From the NCBI RefSeq assembly GCF_000316115.1, contig NZ_JH993797.1, forward strand, positions 5,132,486 through 5,196,485: DNA of 64,000 nt, read 5' to 3'. Shown here one piece after another: positions 51,127 through 61,275 of this stretch (positions are counted from its first letter, which is position 1; every line of letters starts with the position of its first letter). This stretch comes from Leptolyngbya sp. PCC 7375. GTDB taxonomy: Bacteria; Cyanobacteriota; Cyanobacteriia; Phormidesmidales; Phormidesmidaceae. The translations under genes were made by a program, and so were the position numbers. Under the pieces are notes generated by a model. It saw only the letters and a list, made by a program, of their open reading frames with translations. It was not told the origin of the DNA and searched no databases.

Positions 51127-52308
51127 GTGACTATATCGCCTTCTGCTAACGCTCAGACTTCTCAAACCATTGTGGTCAAGATTGGTACGTCTAGCCTCAC
51201 TTCGGCTAATGGTCAGCTAGCCCTATCGGTACTTGCTCGTTTAGTAGAAACACTTTGTCAACTAAATCGCCAAGGTCATCGAGTCATTCTGGTTTCTTCT
51301 GGAGCTGTGGGTGTAGGGTGTGCTCGACTGGGGCTGACAGAGCGACCTAAATCCATTGAGCAGAAGCAGGCGGTGGCTGCCGTGGGTCAGGGGCGGTTGA
51401 TGCGAGTGTATGACGACCTATTTACCGTGTTAGATCAGCCCATTGCCCAGGTGTTGCTGACCCGCAGTGATTTAATGCAGCGGGCGCGCTATGTAAATAG
51501 CTATCACACCTTCCGCCAGCTGTTTAACTTAAATGTCATTCCCATTGTGAATGAAAACGACACGGTGGCCGTGGACGAACTGAAATTTGGCGATAATGAT
51601 ACGCTGTCAGCTCTAGTGGCGAGTTTGGTGGGAGCCCAATGGTTATTTTTGCTGACGGATGTGGACCGGCTATATTCTGCTGACCCACGGGCCAATCCTG
51701 ATGCTGAACCGATTACCTGGGTACAGCATTTAGGGGATTTAGATATTGACGTCGGTGATCGTGGCTCTGCGTGGGGAACTGGGGGCATGATTACTAAATT
51801 GGAAGCGGCTCGCATCGCCACCAGTGCCGGTATTCGCATGGCCATCACCAATGGCCAGACCCCCGAAAACATTCTCAAAATTTTGGCCGGTGCTCCCCTG
51901 GGGACTCAGTTTGCCCCTAAGCCGAATCCTTCAAATGCTCGCAAACGTTGGATTGCCAATGGACTACGTCCCAGCGGTCTGCTTTATTTAGACGCTGGGG
52001 CAGTTCGGGCGATTAGTAAAGATGGAAAATCATTGCTTTCTGCCGGAATTGTCGCAATTGAAGGTGATTTTCAGGCCCAGGATGCGGTCGTGCTTTGCGA
52101 TCGCAACGGTCAAGAGATTGCCCGTGGTCTTGTTAACTATAATCACCATGACCTTCAACAGATTCGCGGACGTCGTTCCAGTGAAATTTCTATGATCTTG
52201 GGCTATGACGGTGCTGAGACAGTTGTTCATCGGGATAACTTAGTGCTCAATCCTGATGCTGTGGGATCTGATATGAAACCTATGGTAGAAGGTGAATATT
52301 CCCATTAA
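51127..52308 (+). CDS. proB: Glutamate 5-kinase
   Basis: This 393-residue enzyme phosphorylates glutamate, the first step of proline synthesis. Amino-acid kinase motifs are IVVKIGTSSLTSANGQLALS, ILVSSGAVGVGCARLGL, IPIVNENDTVAVDELKFGDN and GTGGMITKLEAARIATSAGI. The C-terminal PUA domain (about 300-380, GLLYLDAGAVRAISKDGKSL, RGLVNYNHHDLQQIRGRRSS) is present. The GTG at 51127 gives the usual short N-terminus. There is no adjoining proA. Confidence 0.95.
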   Translation: MTISPSANAQTSQTIVVKIGTSSLTSANGQLALSVLARLVETLCQLNRQGHRVILVSSGAVGVGCARLGLTERPKSIEQKQAVAAVGQGRLMRVYDDLFTVLDQPIAQVLLTRSDLMQRARYVNSYHTFRQLFNLNVIPIVNENDTVAVDELKFGDNDTLSALVASLVGAQWLFLLTDVDRLYSADPRANPDAEPITWVQHLGDLDIDVGDRGSAWGTGGMITKLEAARIATSAGIRMAITNGQTPENILKILAGAPLGTQFAPKPNPSNARKRWIANGLRPSGLLYLDAGAVRAISKDGKSLLSAGIVAIEGDFQAQDAVVLCDRNGQEIARGLVNYNHHDLQQIRGRRSSEISMILGYDGAETVVHRDNLVLNPDAVGSDMKPMVEGEYSH

Positions 52309-52414
52309 ATTGGGCTCTATCTATTAACTCTAGGGGCAGCTGGAGGAGCTCTCTCTCTCCAGGTCGTTTGGCTATTTTCATGGTTATACCTATCTAACTT
52401 TACGAATTCCTCAT

Positions 52415-53422
52415 ATGAGTAGCACAAACACCTCAACTCCAACGATATTGGTAACCGGTGGTGCCGGTTATATTGGCTCCCACGCCGTGCTTGCCCTAGA
52501 GCAGGCTGGTTATCAGGTTGTTATTTTAGATAGCCTTGAATATGGTCACCAAGAGCTAGTTGAGCAGCATCTCAATGCCAAGCTAATAAAAGGTAATACA
52601 ACCAATCGAGCATTACTGGATCAGGTATTTACGCAATACAATTTTGCAGCTGTCATGCACTTTGCTGCTTATATCGCAGTGGGTGAATCGGTGACAGCGC
52701 CAGCCGACTACTATCGCAACAATGTCTATGGCACCCTAAATCTGCTGCAGGCTATGGAAGCGGCTGGGGTGAAACGATTTGTCTTTTCGTCCACCTGTGC
52801 AATTTACGGTCCTCCTAAGACGGTGCCTATTCCAGAAGACCATCCGAAAAATCCCATTAGCCCCTATGCCAGTAGCAAGCTCATGGTGGAGATGATGCTG
52901 AAGGATTTCCAAAAGCCCTATGGCTTACAATCCGTATGTTTTCGCTATTTCAATGCTGCTGGCGCAGATCCCCAAGGTCGTCTGGGCGAAGATCATAATC
53001 CTGAAACCCATTTAATCCCGTTGGTACTGCAAACGGCTTTGGGTAAACGTGATCATATTTCGATTTATGGCACCGACTATCCGACCCGTGATGGTACCTG
53101 TATTCGCGATTATATCCACGTTGCTGATCTGGCGAATGCCCATGTGAAAGGGGTGCAGTACCTTATAGATGGCGGCGAAACAACCTTTATTAATTTGGGT
53201 AACGGCAGTGGGTTTACCGTCAGAGAAGTGATTGAAACAGCTCGCCAGGTGACTGGGCATCCGATTCCTGCTGTGGAATGTGAGCGCCGCCCTGGTGACC
53301 CTCCCAGTCTAATTGGTAGTAGCGATCATGCCCGTGAACGCCTGGGTTGGGTCCCCCAGTACGCTGATCTAGAGATGATTATTGGCCATGCTTGGCAATG
53401 GCATCAGAAGCGCCATGGTTAA
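52415..53422 (+). CDS. galE: UDP-glucose 4-epimerase
   Basis: This 335-residue SDR enzyme interconverts UDP-glucose and UDP-galactose. The NAD motif is LVTGGAGYIGSHAVLALEQA; the catalytic Ser/Tyr-x3-Lys lie in FSSTCAIYGPP and PISPYASSKLMVEMMLKDF; further landmarks are CFRYFNAAGADPQGRLGEDH and DGTCIRDYIHVADLANAHV. It probably feeds galactose into surface polysaccharides. Confidence 0.95.
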   Translation: MSSTNTSTPTILVTGGAGYIGSHAVLALEQAGYQVVILDSLEYGHQELVEQHLNAKLIKGNTTNRALLDQVFTQYNFAAVMHFAAYIAVGESVTAPADYYRNNVYGTLNLLQAMEAAGVKRFVFSSTCAIYGPPKTVPIPEDHPKNPISPYASSKLMVEMMLKDFQKPYGLQSVCFRYFNAAGADPQGRLGEDHNPETHLIPLVLQTALGKRDHISIYGTDYPTRDGTCIRDYIHVADLANAHVKGVQYLIDGGETTFINLGNGSGFTVREVIETARQVTGHPIPAVECERRPGDPPSLIGSSDHARERLGWVPQYADLEMIIGHAWQWHQKRHG

Positions 53423-53703
53423 CGATGAAATGCTAACCTGGGTTGTCTCTTTAACCTTTCCGGAATAAATTTACACAGGCTGTACTGATAAAAAGTATTC
53501 TGATCGGTAGTTGGGCTGACAGTTCTAGACTTGATCAGGATGCTTTACCGGGTAGCAGCCTTAAAGGAAAATACACTAATAGGGAAAAGTGATTGTATCC
53601 GGATAAATCGAGGGATTGAGTGCACTAGAATGAGCAAATCATTCATCAATCCTTTCCCGTGGCATTTTGCTTGGGGTTTCTCTAATCAGCAGCAGGCGCA
53701 CGC
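53423..53703. other. Noncoding gap upstream of the HetZ-related gene
   Basis: This 281-base gap has one aromatic-rich 32-codon ORF (ATG 53630, MSKSFINPFPWHFAWGFSNQ, ending after the HetZ-related start in another frame). It could be a leader peptide or chance. No repeat or RNA gene is recognised. Confidence 0.4.
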
Positions 53704-54828
53704 ATGGCAGTGGCAACTACAATCGTAAATCAATGGCAGCAACGGATTCAGTCCGATTTGCCCGATCAAAGCCACGATACCCATATAGCAATTACCCAGT
53801 GGCTCTGCGGTGAAGACACTGACCGATTTGAGGCGCTTTCTCACAAGGATCTATCCATTGCCACTCAGGCTATGGATTACCGTTATCGTATTTTTTATAA
53901 AACCTACTGGGGATTACCCCCGGATCGAGCTTATCAAACCCTGATGCGGAAGCTGGGTGGATTGTTTTTAGTCCGTAGCAAAATCCGTACCTGGATTGCC
54001 CTCAGTCGTGATCGACAGCGTCAGGTTAAGGACGTTCTGCAAGAAATTATTCAGGAGATGTTGCAGAGCGATCGTCATCTTCAACAGCAGATGAGGTGGA
54101 TCGCTGAGTGTACAAAGCGCTCTCAACTCCGTAATTTGCTGACCATGGCAACGATTGAGGAGTATTGTCTGCGGCCAATTCGTAACCAGCCTCTAATTGT
54201 TTATCGCTTTGTTAACTATCTGAGACGTTCCCAGCGCGGGGGAATGACTCAAGTTCCTGGAGCGCAGCTAATTCAGCTGATTTCAGAGGAAATTGGGACA
54301 GATGATACTGAGAGCACTATCAGTCTGTTTGATGTGCAGGCTGTGAGTACCTATGAGCAGCAACAGGACTTTGAAGCAACCCAGCGGGCACGCCAATCAG
54401 TTAAAAATGTCTTTACAGACTATCTGCAAGAAACCTTGGGAGATACAGCTACCCAATGGTTAGAGCTGCATTTGCAGGGGTACACCCAAGACAGCATTGC
54501 TAAGCAGCTAAAAATGTCGATCAATCAGGTGTATCGACTACGGGAAAAAATTAGTTATCATGCGATCCGTATTTTTACCCTGAAGGAACAGCCAGAATTG
54601 GTACTGGGATGGTTAAAAACCACATTGACTGAGCATGACTTAGGTTTAACCTCTAGTCAATGGCAAACCTATTGGCAAACGTTAGAACCTTCTCAGCAGC
54701 AGCTACTGGCCGAACTGAAGCAGGGCAGTGATATCGATGCGATCGCACAAAAGCTAGGGTGCAGACCTAAACAAGTCATGAGTGAATGGGCTAAGCTTTA
54801 CCTAGCTGCCCAAGATTTACGAACCTAG
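53704..54828 (+). CDS. HetZ-related protein (HetZ-related 2 type)
   Basis: This 374-residue cyanobacterial protein is related to the heterocyst differentiation factor HetZ. Characteristic stretches are ATQAMDYRYRIFYKTYWGLP, VRSKIRTWIALSRDRQRQVK, TIEEYCLRPIRNQPLIVYRF and VNYLRRSQRGGMTQVPGAQL. A sigma-factor-like helix-turn-helix lies near residues 245-275 (YTQDSIAKQLKMSINQVYRL), suggesting DNA binding. Homologs also occur in cyanobacteria without heterocysts, so no differentiation is implied. Confidence 0.82.
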   Translation: MAVATTIVNQWQQRIQSDLPDQSHDTHIAITQWLCGEDTDRFEALSHKDLSIATQAMDYRYRIFYKTYWGLPPDRAYQTLMRKLGGLFLVRSKIRTWIALSRDRQRQVKDVLQEIIQEMLQSDRHLQQQMRWIAECTKRSQLRNLLTMATIEEYCLRPIRNQPLIVYRFVNYLRRSQRGGMTQVPGAQLIQLISEEIGTDDTESTISLFDVQAVSTYEQQQDFEATQRARQSVKNVFTDYLQETLGDTATQWLELHLQGYTQDSIAKQLKMSINQVYRLREKISYHAIRIFTLKEQPELVLGWLKTTLTEHDLGLTSSQWQTYWQTLEPSQQQLLAELKQGSDIDAIAQKLGCRPKQVMSEWAKLYLAAQDLRT

Positions 54829-54952
54829 CCAACCCCAGGCTCTTTGAAGGTTGTCTTTGGGCAACAGGCGTGGGTGTCTCATGGGCAGGTTATCTCATTC
54901 ACATGATTACACCTGTACCCTTGTCTTCGTTATTTCCTTTTTGGCAGCCATC

Positions 54953-56299
54953 ATGTCAACTTTCCCTGAAAACCATGCGTTGTCACCGCCCTCAAGCCAT
55001 ATTCATCAGCCTAATGTAAAGACAAACCTAGAGCAAATGTTCCTGTTAATCGAAGGAATTTTGCCCTTTGAAGCCTGTCTCTATTATCAGGTTCTGCCGC
55101 TTTCAATTGAGGGTAGTAGCCTAAACCTGGGCATGGTAAACCCTGACGATACTAAAGCTGCTGACTATGTCAGACGTCAGGTCTCTTATATTAATTGCTC
55201 CATTGTCTCAAGGCCCATATCGTCTGACTGGCATCGAGAAATTCTATCAAAGTTTTTGAGCCACTCAGCCAAAAACCGCCAGGCTTCTCAACCTTCACAA
55301 TCTAAGGCTAACTCTACATCTAGTCCATTTCAGGATCAGCCTACGCTGGTGGTAGGAGCTCCAACTGAGATTATTGAGCACCCCCATGGAGTTATTGCTG
55401 AGCAAACGACAGCTCCTCAGCAGCCTGCCTCGTCTCCTCCCGTGAGAGCAGGGAAGGAGGATAAAAAAAATAGTGCAGATATGCCACCAGCTCCCTTGAG
55501 TATTGAGTTAGAAGAGTCGGTAACTGACCTAGAAGAATCGCCATCTGAGAAATCATTACCTGCGGCAGAACCACCGCTATCTGAGCACGAGTCGCTAGTA
55601 CTCGAGCTACCAGAACCTGCCAACAAGCCATCAGTACCGGCGGCTGAAGAGCCCTTGCCACCTACCGATGAGCCGTCGTCGGCAACAGCCGTTAAAGAAC
55701 CCACAGCAGAACCTGGCCCGGAGGTAACCTTTGATCCCAACCGATTGAATCCCAAAGAACTCACCCAGATCTTATTGAAACGGCTGATTACTCAAGAAGG
55801 GATTGGACGACTTTATCTAGAACGTCAAAGCACCACCTGTCGAATCCTTTGGAGTAAAGATGGTGTTGTGCAGTCAGTTGTCAATGATATTTCCCCTCAA
55901 CTTTTCCAGGGAGTCATCAATGAACTCAAACGTATGATGAGTCTTTCCTTGATTCCTGTACGTAAACCTAAGCAAATCGAAATCGAACGCATCCATAACC
56001 AGAAGCGAATTTTGCTACGATTCCGAGTGATGCCCGGTGACCATGGAGAAGAGGCCACCCTACAAATACTACGGGGAGCAGCTCTGAAGTTTTATCAGCA
56101 GCAGCAACTGGATAACTTGGGCCGTGATGCGCTGGGCATAGCTCAAGATTTGCAACAACGCATCGACGATCTGCGAGCCCAAGCACAGCGAAATCTTGAG
56201 GTTCAAGACGACACAAAACAAAAAACGCTGCCAGCGATTATGACAATGCTCAAACAAATGGAGCAACAGCTTCACGACATCCTTGAGGCATCGGATTAA
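54953..56299 (+). CDS. GspE/PilB N-terminal-domain protein without ATPase
   Basis: In this 448-residue protein, residues about 20-110 (LEQMFLLIEGILPFEACLYY, ILSKFLSH) form a GspE/MshE N-terminal-type domain. A proline, serine and glutamate-rich low-complexity linker spans about 110-260. A C-terminal domain (LNPKELTQILLKRLITQEGI, GRLYLERQSTTCRILWSKDG) ends in a coiled coil. There is no Walker A, so it is not a secretion ATPase; it may be a regulatory adaptor for type IV pili. The ATG at 54953 is preferred to the longer frame from 54851. Confidence 0.65.
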   Translation: MSTFPENHALSPPSSHIHQPNVKTNLEQMFLLIEGILPFEACLYYQVLPLSIEGSSLNLGMVNPDDTKAADYVRRQVSYINCSIVSRPISSDWHREILSKFLSHSAKNRQASQPSQSKANSTSSPFQDQPTLVVGAPTEIIEHPHGVIAEQTTAPQQPASSPPVRAGKEDKKNSADMPPAPLSIELEESVTDLEESPSEKSLPAAEPPLSEHESLVLELPEPANKPSVPAAEEPLPPTDEPSSATAVKEPTAEPGPEVTFDPNRLNPKELTQILLKRLITQEGIGRLYLERQSTTCRILWSKDGVVQSVVNDISPQLFQGVINELKRMMSLSLIPVRKPKQIEIERIHNQKRILLRFRVMPGDHGEEATLQILRGAALKFYQQQQLDNLGRDALGIAQDLQQRIDDLRAQAQRNLEVQDDTKQKTLPAIMTMLKQMEQQLHDILEASD

Positions 56300-56343
56300 A
56301 TGTCAGCATGACTGCGCTATGGTCAGATGCTATGGTCAGATTA

Positions 56344-56844
56344 TTATTCAGAAGCAGAGGGTTGCTTCGACTTGCGCCAACCTTGAACTAAGCGGCGAAA
56401 GTTGATAGAAAACTCAGCAATTCCCAGTAGACTGCCTGCTTCATCCTCTTGCCAGGATGCAGACAACACACCATAGCTGAGGCCAATGGTCCCCAACCCA
56501 AAAAAGCCCAGGGAAACGATGAGGACAACGACATTGGGAAATTCAACAATATGCCGAGTCAGCAGAACATAGGCAATCACAAACGAAGACATACCTAAAG
56601 CGGTAGGCACCCCAGCAAATACTGCCATTCGTCGAATCATACGACGACTGACCACTTCTGGGATACCCATTTCTTCCTTTTGGGTCTGCTTATTTCGTTT
56701 GTTCGCTTGCTTGTCTGATGTCTTAATGCCTGAGCCTGATTTTTGAGGCTGTGACGCTTGGCTAGCAGCAGCAGCTTTATCACTTTGTCGCCTATTTGAC
56801 TTAGGCTCAAAGGGCAGCGACTCACGCTGAGATTCAGAAGGCAT
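56344..56844 (-). CDS. PAM68-like photosystem II assembly protein
   Basis: This 166-residue protein has a long charged N-terminal region, rich in K, Q and S, then two membrane segments (VPTALGMSSFVIAYVLLTRH and VVVLIVSLGFFGLGTIGLSY) and the conserved LSASWQEDEAGSLLGIAEFS and INFRRLVQGWRKSK. This is the DUF3464/PAM68 pattern, a factor for CP47 assembly into photosystem II. Confidence 0.88.
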   Translation of the reverse strand: MPSESQRESLPFEPKSNRRQSDKAAAASQASQPQKSGSGIKTSDKQANKRNKQTQKEEMGIPEVVSRRMIRRMAVFAGVPTALGMSSFVIAYVLLTRHIVEFPNVVVLIVSLGFFGLGTIGLSYGVLSASWQEDEAGSLLGIAEFSINFRRLVQGWRKSKQPSASE

Positions 56845-56901
56845 AAAACGGTTGATCCTAGACTGCGTGTTTGAAGGTGATGAATATCACCACCTTGTAT
56901 C

Positions 56902-57171
56902 TTAGCCGCGGATACCCAGCTTTTTAATCAACTCCTGATACCGACTAGAATCCTGCTTGACCAAGTAGGCTAGCAAGCGCTTACGACGACCGATCATACG
57001 CAATAGACCTCGTCTAGAGGAATGATCTTTTTTATTAACCTGCAGATGCTTACTCAGCCGATTAATCTTTTCAGTGAGCATGGCTACCTGCACATCTACA
57101 GATCCAGTGTCTGTTTCATGTACCTGATAGTCAGAAATAATTGATTGCTTTTGTTCTTGCAGGAGCGCCAT
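56902..57171 (-). CDS. rpsO: 30S ribosomal protein uS15
   Basis: This 89-residue protein is a full-length S15, which binds the 16S rRNA central domain. Signatures are ETGSVDVQVAMLTEKINRLS, HLQVNKKDHSSRRGLLRMIG and RRKRLLAYLVKQDSSRYQEL. It is followed closely by the PAM68-like gene on the same strand. Confidence 0.96.
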   Translation of the reverse strand: MALLQEQKQSIISDYQVHETDTGSVDVQVAMLTEKINRLSKHLQVNKKDHSSRRGLLRMIGRRKRLLAYLVKQDSSRYQELIKKLGIRG

Positions 57172-57786
57172 AGAGCTTACCGATTACAGTCTGTGGAAAC
57201 GAATAAAGTTGAACCTGTGAGCATGCACAATTCAACGCAGGATTTTGTATTGTACTACAGCAATGCTGGTCAGATGCCATAACTCTAGAACTTGTTCCGT
57301 CCTAAGTTTTTCCATACCGTAATGTAGGTACAGCACGGTATATCATGCAAGCGTGGCTATCTTCTAGCAAAGCAGCATGGTCATATCTACATCGTAGGCA
57401 GAAACTTTACAGAACAAGGTAGGAAAACTAGACCTTATTTTCTGGGAAATCTTCTAGCAGATGTAAGGAGAAATAGGGTTCATTTTTATGCGTCCTGCCC
57501 TAAGAACGTATCTTTGTCACTACTTCAATAAATTGCCCGCTACTGGGGTTTATTAGCCTTGTGGTTGCGGTTTTAAAAAAATAGATTGCTTTCTCAATGT
57601 TTTAGTTGAGGTTACTCGATTTTGCTGTTTAAAACGGCCAAATCATCCCCGATAATAATGACCTCTTTGGGTTTAATTCTTTGAGAAACGGTTTACAACT
57701 TTTTTGAAACCTGAGTTCCATACAGTGTTCGGCACTGTCTTTGTTTTGTTGCGTCAGTATTCTTGCTTCGTCTGATAAGCCTGCTC
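57172..57786. other. Noncoding 615-base divergent region
   Basis: This stretch lies between rpsO and the glycosidase-like gene. It holds a hairpin AATAAA-ttg-CCC-GCTACT-GGG-g-TTTATT at 57527-57554 and AT-rich stretches. No S15 leader fold, tRNA or other RNA gene is recognised by eye. Promoters for both genes must lie here. Confidence 0.45.
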
Positions 57787-59811
57787 ATGTTCCATTCTCT
57801 ATTTTCTACGTCCTATGCATTGACCGTTTTGCTAGGAGGTATTGCTCTGGCTACCCCAGGATTTGCTCAATCATCACCTTTACCAAAGACCGATAACGAG
57901 GCTGTGGAGTTAGAGTCGTCTTTGGCAGAGGCGGAGCATGGTCAACTGGCCCTAAATGCTATGGATCCAGCCGATAGTATTGAACCTCCTGGTTTAGATG
58001 TGCGGCCTGGCAATGGAGTGATTAGTCCGTTCTTAGAGCTGGCCATGCAGCAAGAGCTTAATAACTTGATGGGGCGCTTTGAAGGTGCTTTGCTGCATGG
58101 CTATGCTAGTGGTCAACCAGCAGAGTTAGCCTTGACCTCCATGCGCACTGACGGTAGCCTCAGCGCTAGTTTGGGCGGCGCTAGTTTGCCGACTCCCCTG
58201 TCCCATCCTGCGTTGGAAACGGCACAGCAAACTCTGGATGATTGGCAAAATCTGATCGCTCAAAGAGACTATGGCACTGCTCGCCAGCGATGGCTTGAGT
58301 CTCGTCAGGCTCTCTGGAATGCGTTTCCAGTTGAGCAATCTTTGGCCCACGCGGAAGTTCGTGCCATGTGGTTGGACCGCGGCACGATTGTGCGTGCTGG
58401 ATCGGAAGAAAAGTTGGCGGATGTTTTTGACCGTCTTGCTGCTGCCGGTATCAATACGGTCTTCTTTGAGTCCATGAATGCTGGCTATCCTATTTACCCT
58501 AGCCGGATTGCTCCTCAGCAAAATCCCCTAACTCGCCATTGGGATCCGTTGGCCTCAGCTATAAAATTGGGCAAAGAGCGAGGCATAGAAGTTCATGCCT
58601 GGGTTTGGTTATTCGCAGCTGGGAATCGTCGCCACAATGCGCTGTTAAATTTACCAGCCAGTTACCCAGGTCCCCTCATTAACGCTAATCCTGGCTGGAC
58701 TGGCTATGACCGCCAGGGCCGTATGGTGCCTTTGGGTCAGGACAAGCCATTTCTGGATCCTGCGAATCCGGAAGTGCGTAGCTATTTGATGCGTATGCTG
58801 CAGGAGCTGGTCGAGAACTATGATGTCGACGGTGTGCAGTTTGATTATGTCCGTTATCCCTTCCAAGACCCTGGTGCTGATCGCACCTACGGATATGGAA
58901 CAGCGGCGCGGTTACGATTTCGAGATATGACTGGGGTGGATCCAGCGGCGCTCTCTCCCCGTAATAATTCAGCCCTGACTACCCATGAGCAGCGACGCCA
59001 GCGCAGGCTATGGCAGCACTGGACTGAGTTCCGTGTGGAACAAGTGAGTTCGTTTGTGGCTGAGGCTTCTCAGATGTTGCGCCAGCGGCGTCCGGGCATC
59101 ACAGTTTCGGCGGCGGTGTTTGCTAAACCTACCCATGAGCGTGTCCAAAAAATTCAGCAAGACTGGGAAACTTGGGCAGAACGTGGGGATGTAGATTGGA
59201 TCGTATTGATGAGCTATGCCATGGATACCAATCGGTTTGAAGAGCTGATTCATCCCTGGATTTTAGATGGTAATTATGGCTCGACGCTGATTATTCCAGG
59301 TATTCGATTACTGAATTTGCCTGAAATGGCAGCATTAGACCAAATCCAAACCCTACGGGATCTACCTGTGAGTGGCTATGCGCTGTTTGCAGCTGACAAT
59401 CTTCAACAAGGGATTCAGACGCTGCTGAATAACACTCAGGGCGATACATCTATGCCGCACTCCTTACCGCAACGACAACCATTTACTACGGCAGCTGAGC
59501 GCTATCAGTCGTTACAGCGAGAGTGGGGATGGTTGTTGAGTAATGGTCAGCTATTAATGCGCGAACAGCGAATGGCGCAGTGGGTTGATGATGTAAATAA
59601 GTTGGGTGACCAGCTTGCGGATTTAGCAGAGGATCCTTCTCATCGAAAATTAGAGGAGGTGCGATCGCACCTCGATCAGCTCAATCAGGTGATCGATTCT
59701 GAGCTGACAGTAAAGTCCCAGCAAAATCGCTATCGACTGCAAACTTGGGAATACCGGTTGGCAACCATCGAACACCTGTTAGCCTACGGTGAAGCACGGG
59801 AGATGCCTTAG
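57787..59811 (+). CDS. Secreted glycosyl hydrolase-like protein (GHL10 family)
   Basis: This 674-residue protein has a signal peptide (SYALTVLLGGIALATPGFAQ). It has a (beta/alpha)8 GHL10 barrel from about residue 190: EVRAMWLDRGTIVRAGSEEK, DRLAAAGINTVFFESMNAGY, VHAWVWLFAAGN, YDVDGVQFDYVRYPFQDPGA with the likely catalytic Asp, and WIVLMSYAMDTNRFEELIHP. A helical C-terminal part follows from about 555. GHL10 members act on cell-wall or surface glycans, but substrate is seldom known. TTG 57763 is an alternative start. Confidence 0.85.
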   Translation: MFHSLFSTSYALTVLLGGIALATPGFAQSSPLPKTDNEAVELESSLAEAEHGQLALNAMDPADSIEPPGLDVRPGNGVISPFLELAMQQELNNLMGRFEGALLHGYASGQPAELALTSMRTDGSLSASLGGASLPTPLSHPALETAQQTLDDWQNLIAQRDYGTARQRWLESRQALWNAFPVEQSLAHAEVRAMWLDRGTIVRAGSEEKLADVFDRLAAAGINTVFFESMNAGYPIYPSRIAPQQNPLTRHWDPLASAIKLGKERGIEVHAWVWLFAAGNRRHNALLNLPASYPGPLINANPGWTGYDRQGRMVPLGQDKPFLDPANPEVRSYLMRMLQELVENYDVDGVQFDYVRYPFQDPGADRTYGYGTAARLRFRDMTGVDPAALSPRNNSALTTHEQRRQRRLWQHWTEFRVEQVSSFVAEASQMLRQRRPGITVSAAVFAKPTHERVQKIQQDWETWAERGDVDWIVLMSYAMDTNRFEELIHPWILDGNYGSTLIIPGIRLLNLPEMAALDQIQTLRDLPVSGYALFAADNLQQGIQTLLNNTQGDTSMPHSLPQRQPFTTAAERYQSLQREWGWLLSNGQLLMREQRMAQWVDDVNKLGDQLADLAEDPSHRKLEEVRSHLDQLNQVIDSELTVKSQQNRYRLQTWEYRLATIEHLLAYGEAREMP

Positions 59812-59965
59812 GAAATGGACAAATCATTAACATATGTATTGACCTAAGACTTGTTGGTTAGTTCCCTACGTCACTGCATTATGGACTTAAAATTTTATAG
59901 GCTTCGATCATTAATGTTGACTACTTTATCAAAGCATCTTTCATGGATTTTGCCGATATGCCTAA

Positions 59966-61273
59966 ATGAGACATTTGTTTTCTCAGCTTAGGGCTGCTTT
60001 GAAAAAGATACAGCCAAGAACTCAACAGGCTATGCTTAACACAGCCTGGCTTTTGGTTGAGCGAATCACCAAAATTTTTAGTGAGCTAATAGTTGTGCTC
60101 ATATTAGCTCGCTATTTAGGTCCCAATCAATTTGGATTACTCAGCTATGTAACTGCTCTTATAGGCTTAGGCAGCGTATTTGCGAAGCTTGGTTTAGATG
60201 ATATTGCAGTACGTTTTTTAGTTGAAGACGATGACCAACATAATAGTGTTTTAGCAACATGTTTTCTACTAAAAATAGTTTCAGGAGCACTAGCCTATGT
60301 GGCCTTAGTTGCGTTTGCTCATAGTTCGCAACAGCAAGAAATAACACTCCTGATATGTATCTTGGGCTTGACATTACCTATACAAGGTATGGAAGTTTTG
60401 GGATTTTCATTCAAAGCTTCTTTAAATTCCAGACCCTTAGTCATTAGCAACTCTATCTCGCTATTGATTGGATGTGTTGTTAAGGTTGTGTGTGTGATTA
60501 CGCAGCAGCCGCTGCAGATCTTTGCATGGTGTATCTTGCTGGAGATAATAATTGGTTTCGTTAATTTATCCTTTGCCTATTATTTCACTAATCATCAAAC
60601 TAGATTTATTAGTACAGTTTCTGTCGATCAAATAAAACACTTAATTTATGCTAGTTTCCCAATCTTGATTTCAGGAATAGCAGTCACTGCTTATATGCGT
60701 GCTGATCAGATAATGATCAAGGAAATGCTAGGTTCTGAAGCGCTTGGATTATATTCAGCTGCATCAAAAATTTCTGAGAGTTGGTATTTTGTGCCAACTA
60801 TAATTACAAGGTCTCTCTTGCCAGTTGCTGTAAGATTAAAGAAAGAAGATCCAATAGCTTTTGATAGGTTATTTAAACTTCTATTTAGATACTTAACTTT
60901 TATTTCAATTATTGCACTAGCCCTATTTTCATTCTTTTCAGGCTCTCTTATTAGATTTTTATTTGGTAGTGAATATATAGCTTCTGGGAATGTTTTAGTA
61001 GCTCATTCTTTTGGCGGTATCTTCGTTTGCATGGGCTTAGGCTTAAGTCTATGGGCAGTTGTTGAAGGCAAAACTGGAAAGATGATGATTAATACAGGGG
61101 TAGGGGCCATCATAAACATCACCCTTAACTTCTTTTTTATTAAAGAATTTGGGATTTTGGGCGCTGCAATTTCTACAGTGATAGCTCGTGCATTTGCAGG
61201 GGTATTTTTAAATTATTTCATCAGAGAATTACAACCTGTATTTAGAATTCAACTCAAAGCTTTGGGTAGATAA
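59966..61273 (+). CDS. Polysaccharide flippase (Wzx/MATE-like)
   Basis: This 435-residue membrane protein has 12 or more predicted segments. Its opening MLNTAWLLVERITKIFSELI, VVLILARYLGPNQFGLLSYV and TALIGLGSVFAKLGLDDIAV, and the second-half YMRADQIMIKEMLGSEALGL, are typical of the polysaccharide exporter/flippase family. It moves lipid-linked glycan units across the inner membrane. It is AT-rich relative to the window. The FkbM gene follows after two bases. Confidence 0.88.
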   Translation: MRHLFSQLRAALKKIQPRTQQAMLNTAWLLVERITKIFSELIVVLILARYLGPNQFGLLSYVTALIGLGSVFAKLGLDDIAVRFLVEDDDQHNSVLATCFLLKIVSGALAYVALVAFAHSSQQQEITLLICILGLTLPIQGMEVLGFSFKASLNSRPLVISNSISLLIGCVVKVVCVITQQPLQIFAWCILLEIIIGFVNLSFAYYFTNHQTRFISTVSVDQIKHLIYASFPILISGIAVTAYMRADQIMIKEMLGSEALGLYSAASKISESWYFVPTIITRSLLPVAVRLKKEDPIAFDRLFKLLFRYLTFISIIALALFSFFSGSLIRFLFGSEYIASGNVLVAHSFGGIFVCMGLGLSLWAVVEGKTGKMMINTGVGAIINITLNFFFIKEFGILGAAISTVIARAFAGVFLNYFIRELQPVFRIQLKALGR

Positions 61274-61275
61274 GG

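Noticed and set aside
57172..57762. tRNA or structured RNA upstream of rpsO
   Set aside because: No TpsiC-like GTTCGA loop with acceptor pairing was found; only one weak hairpin.
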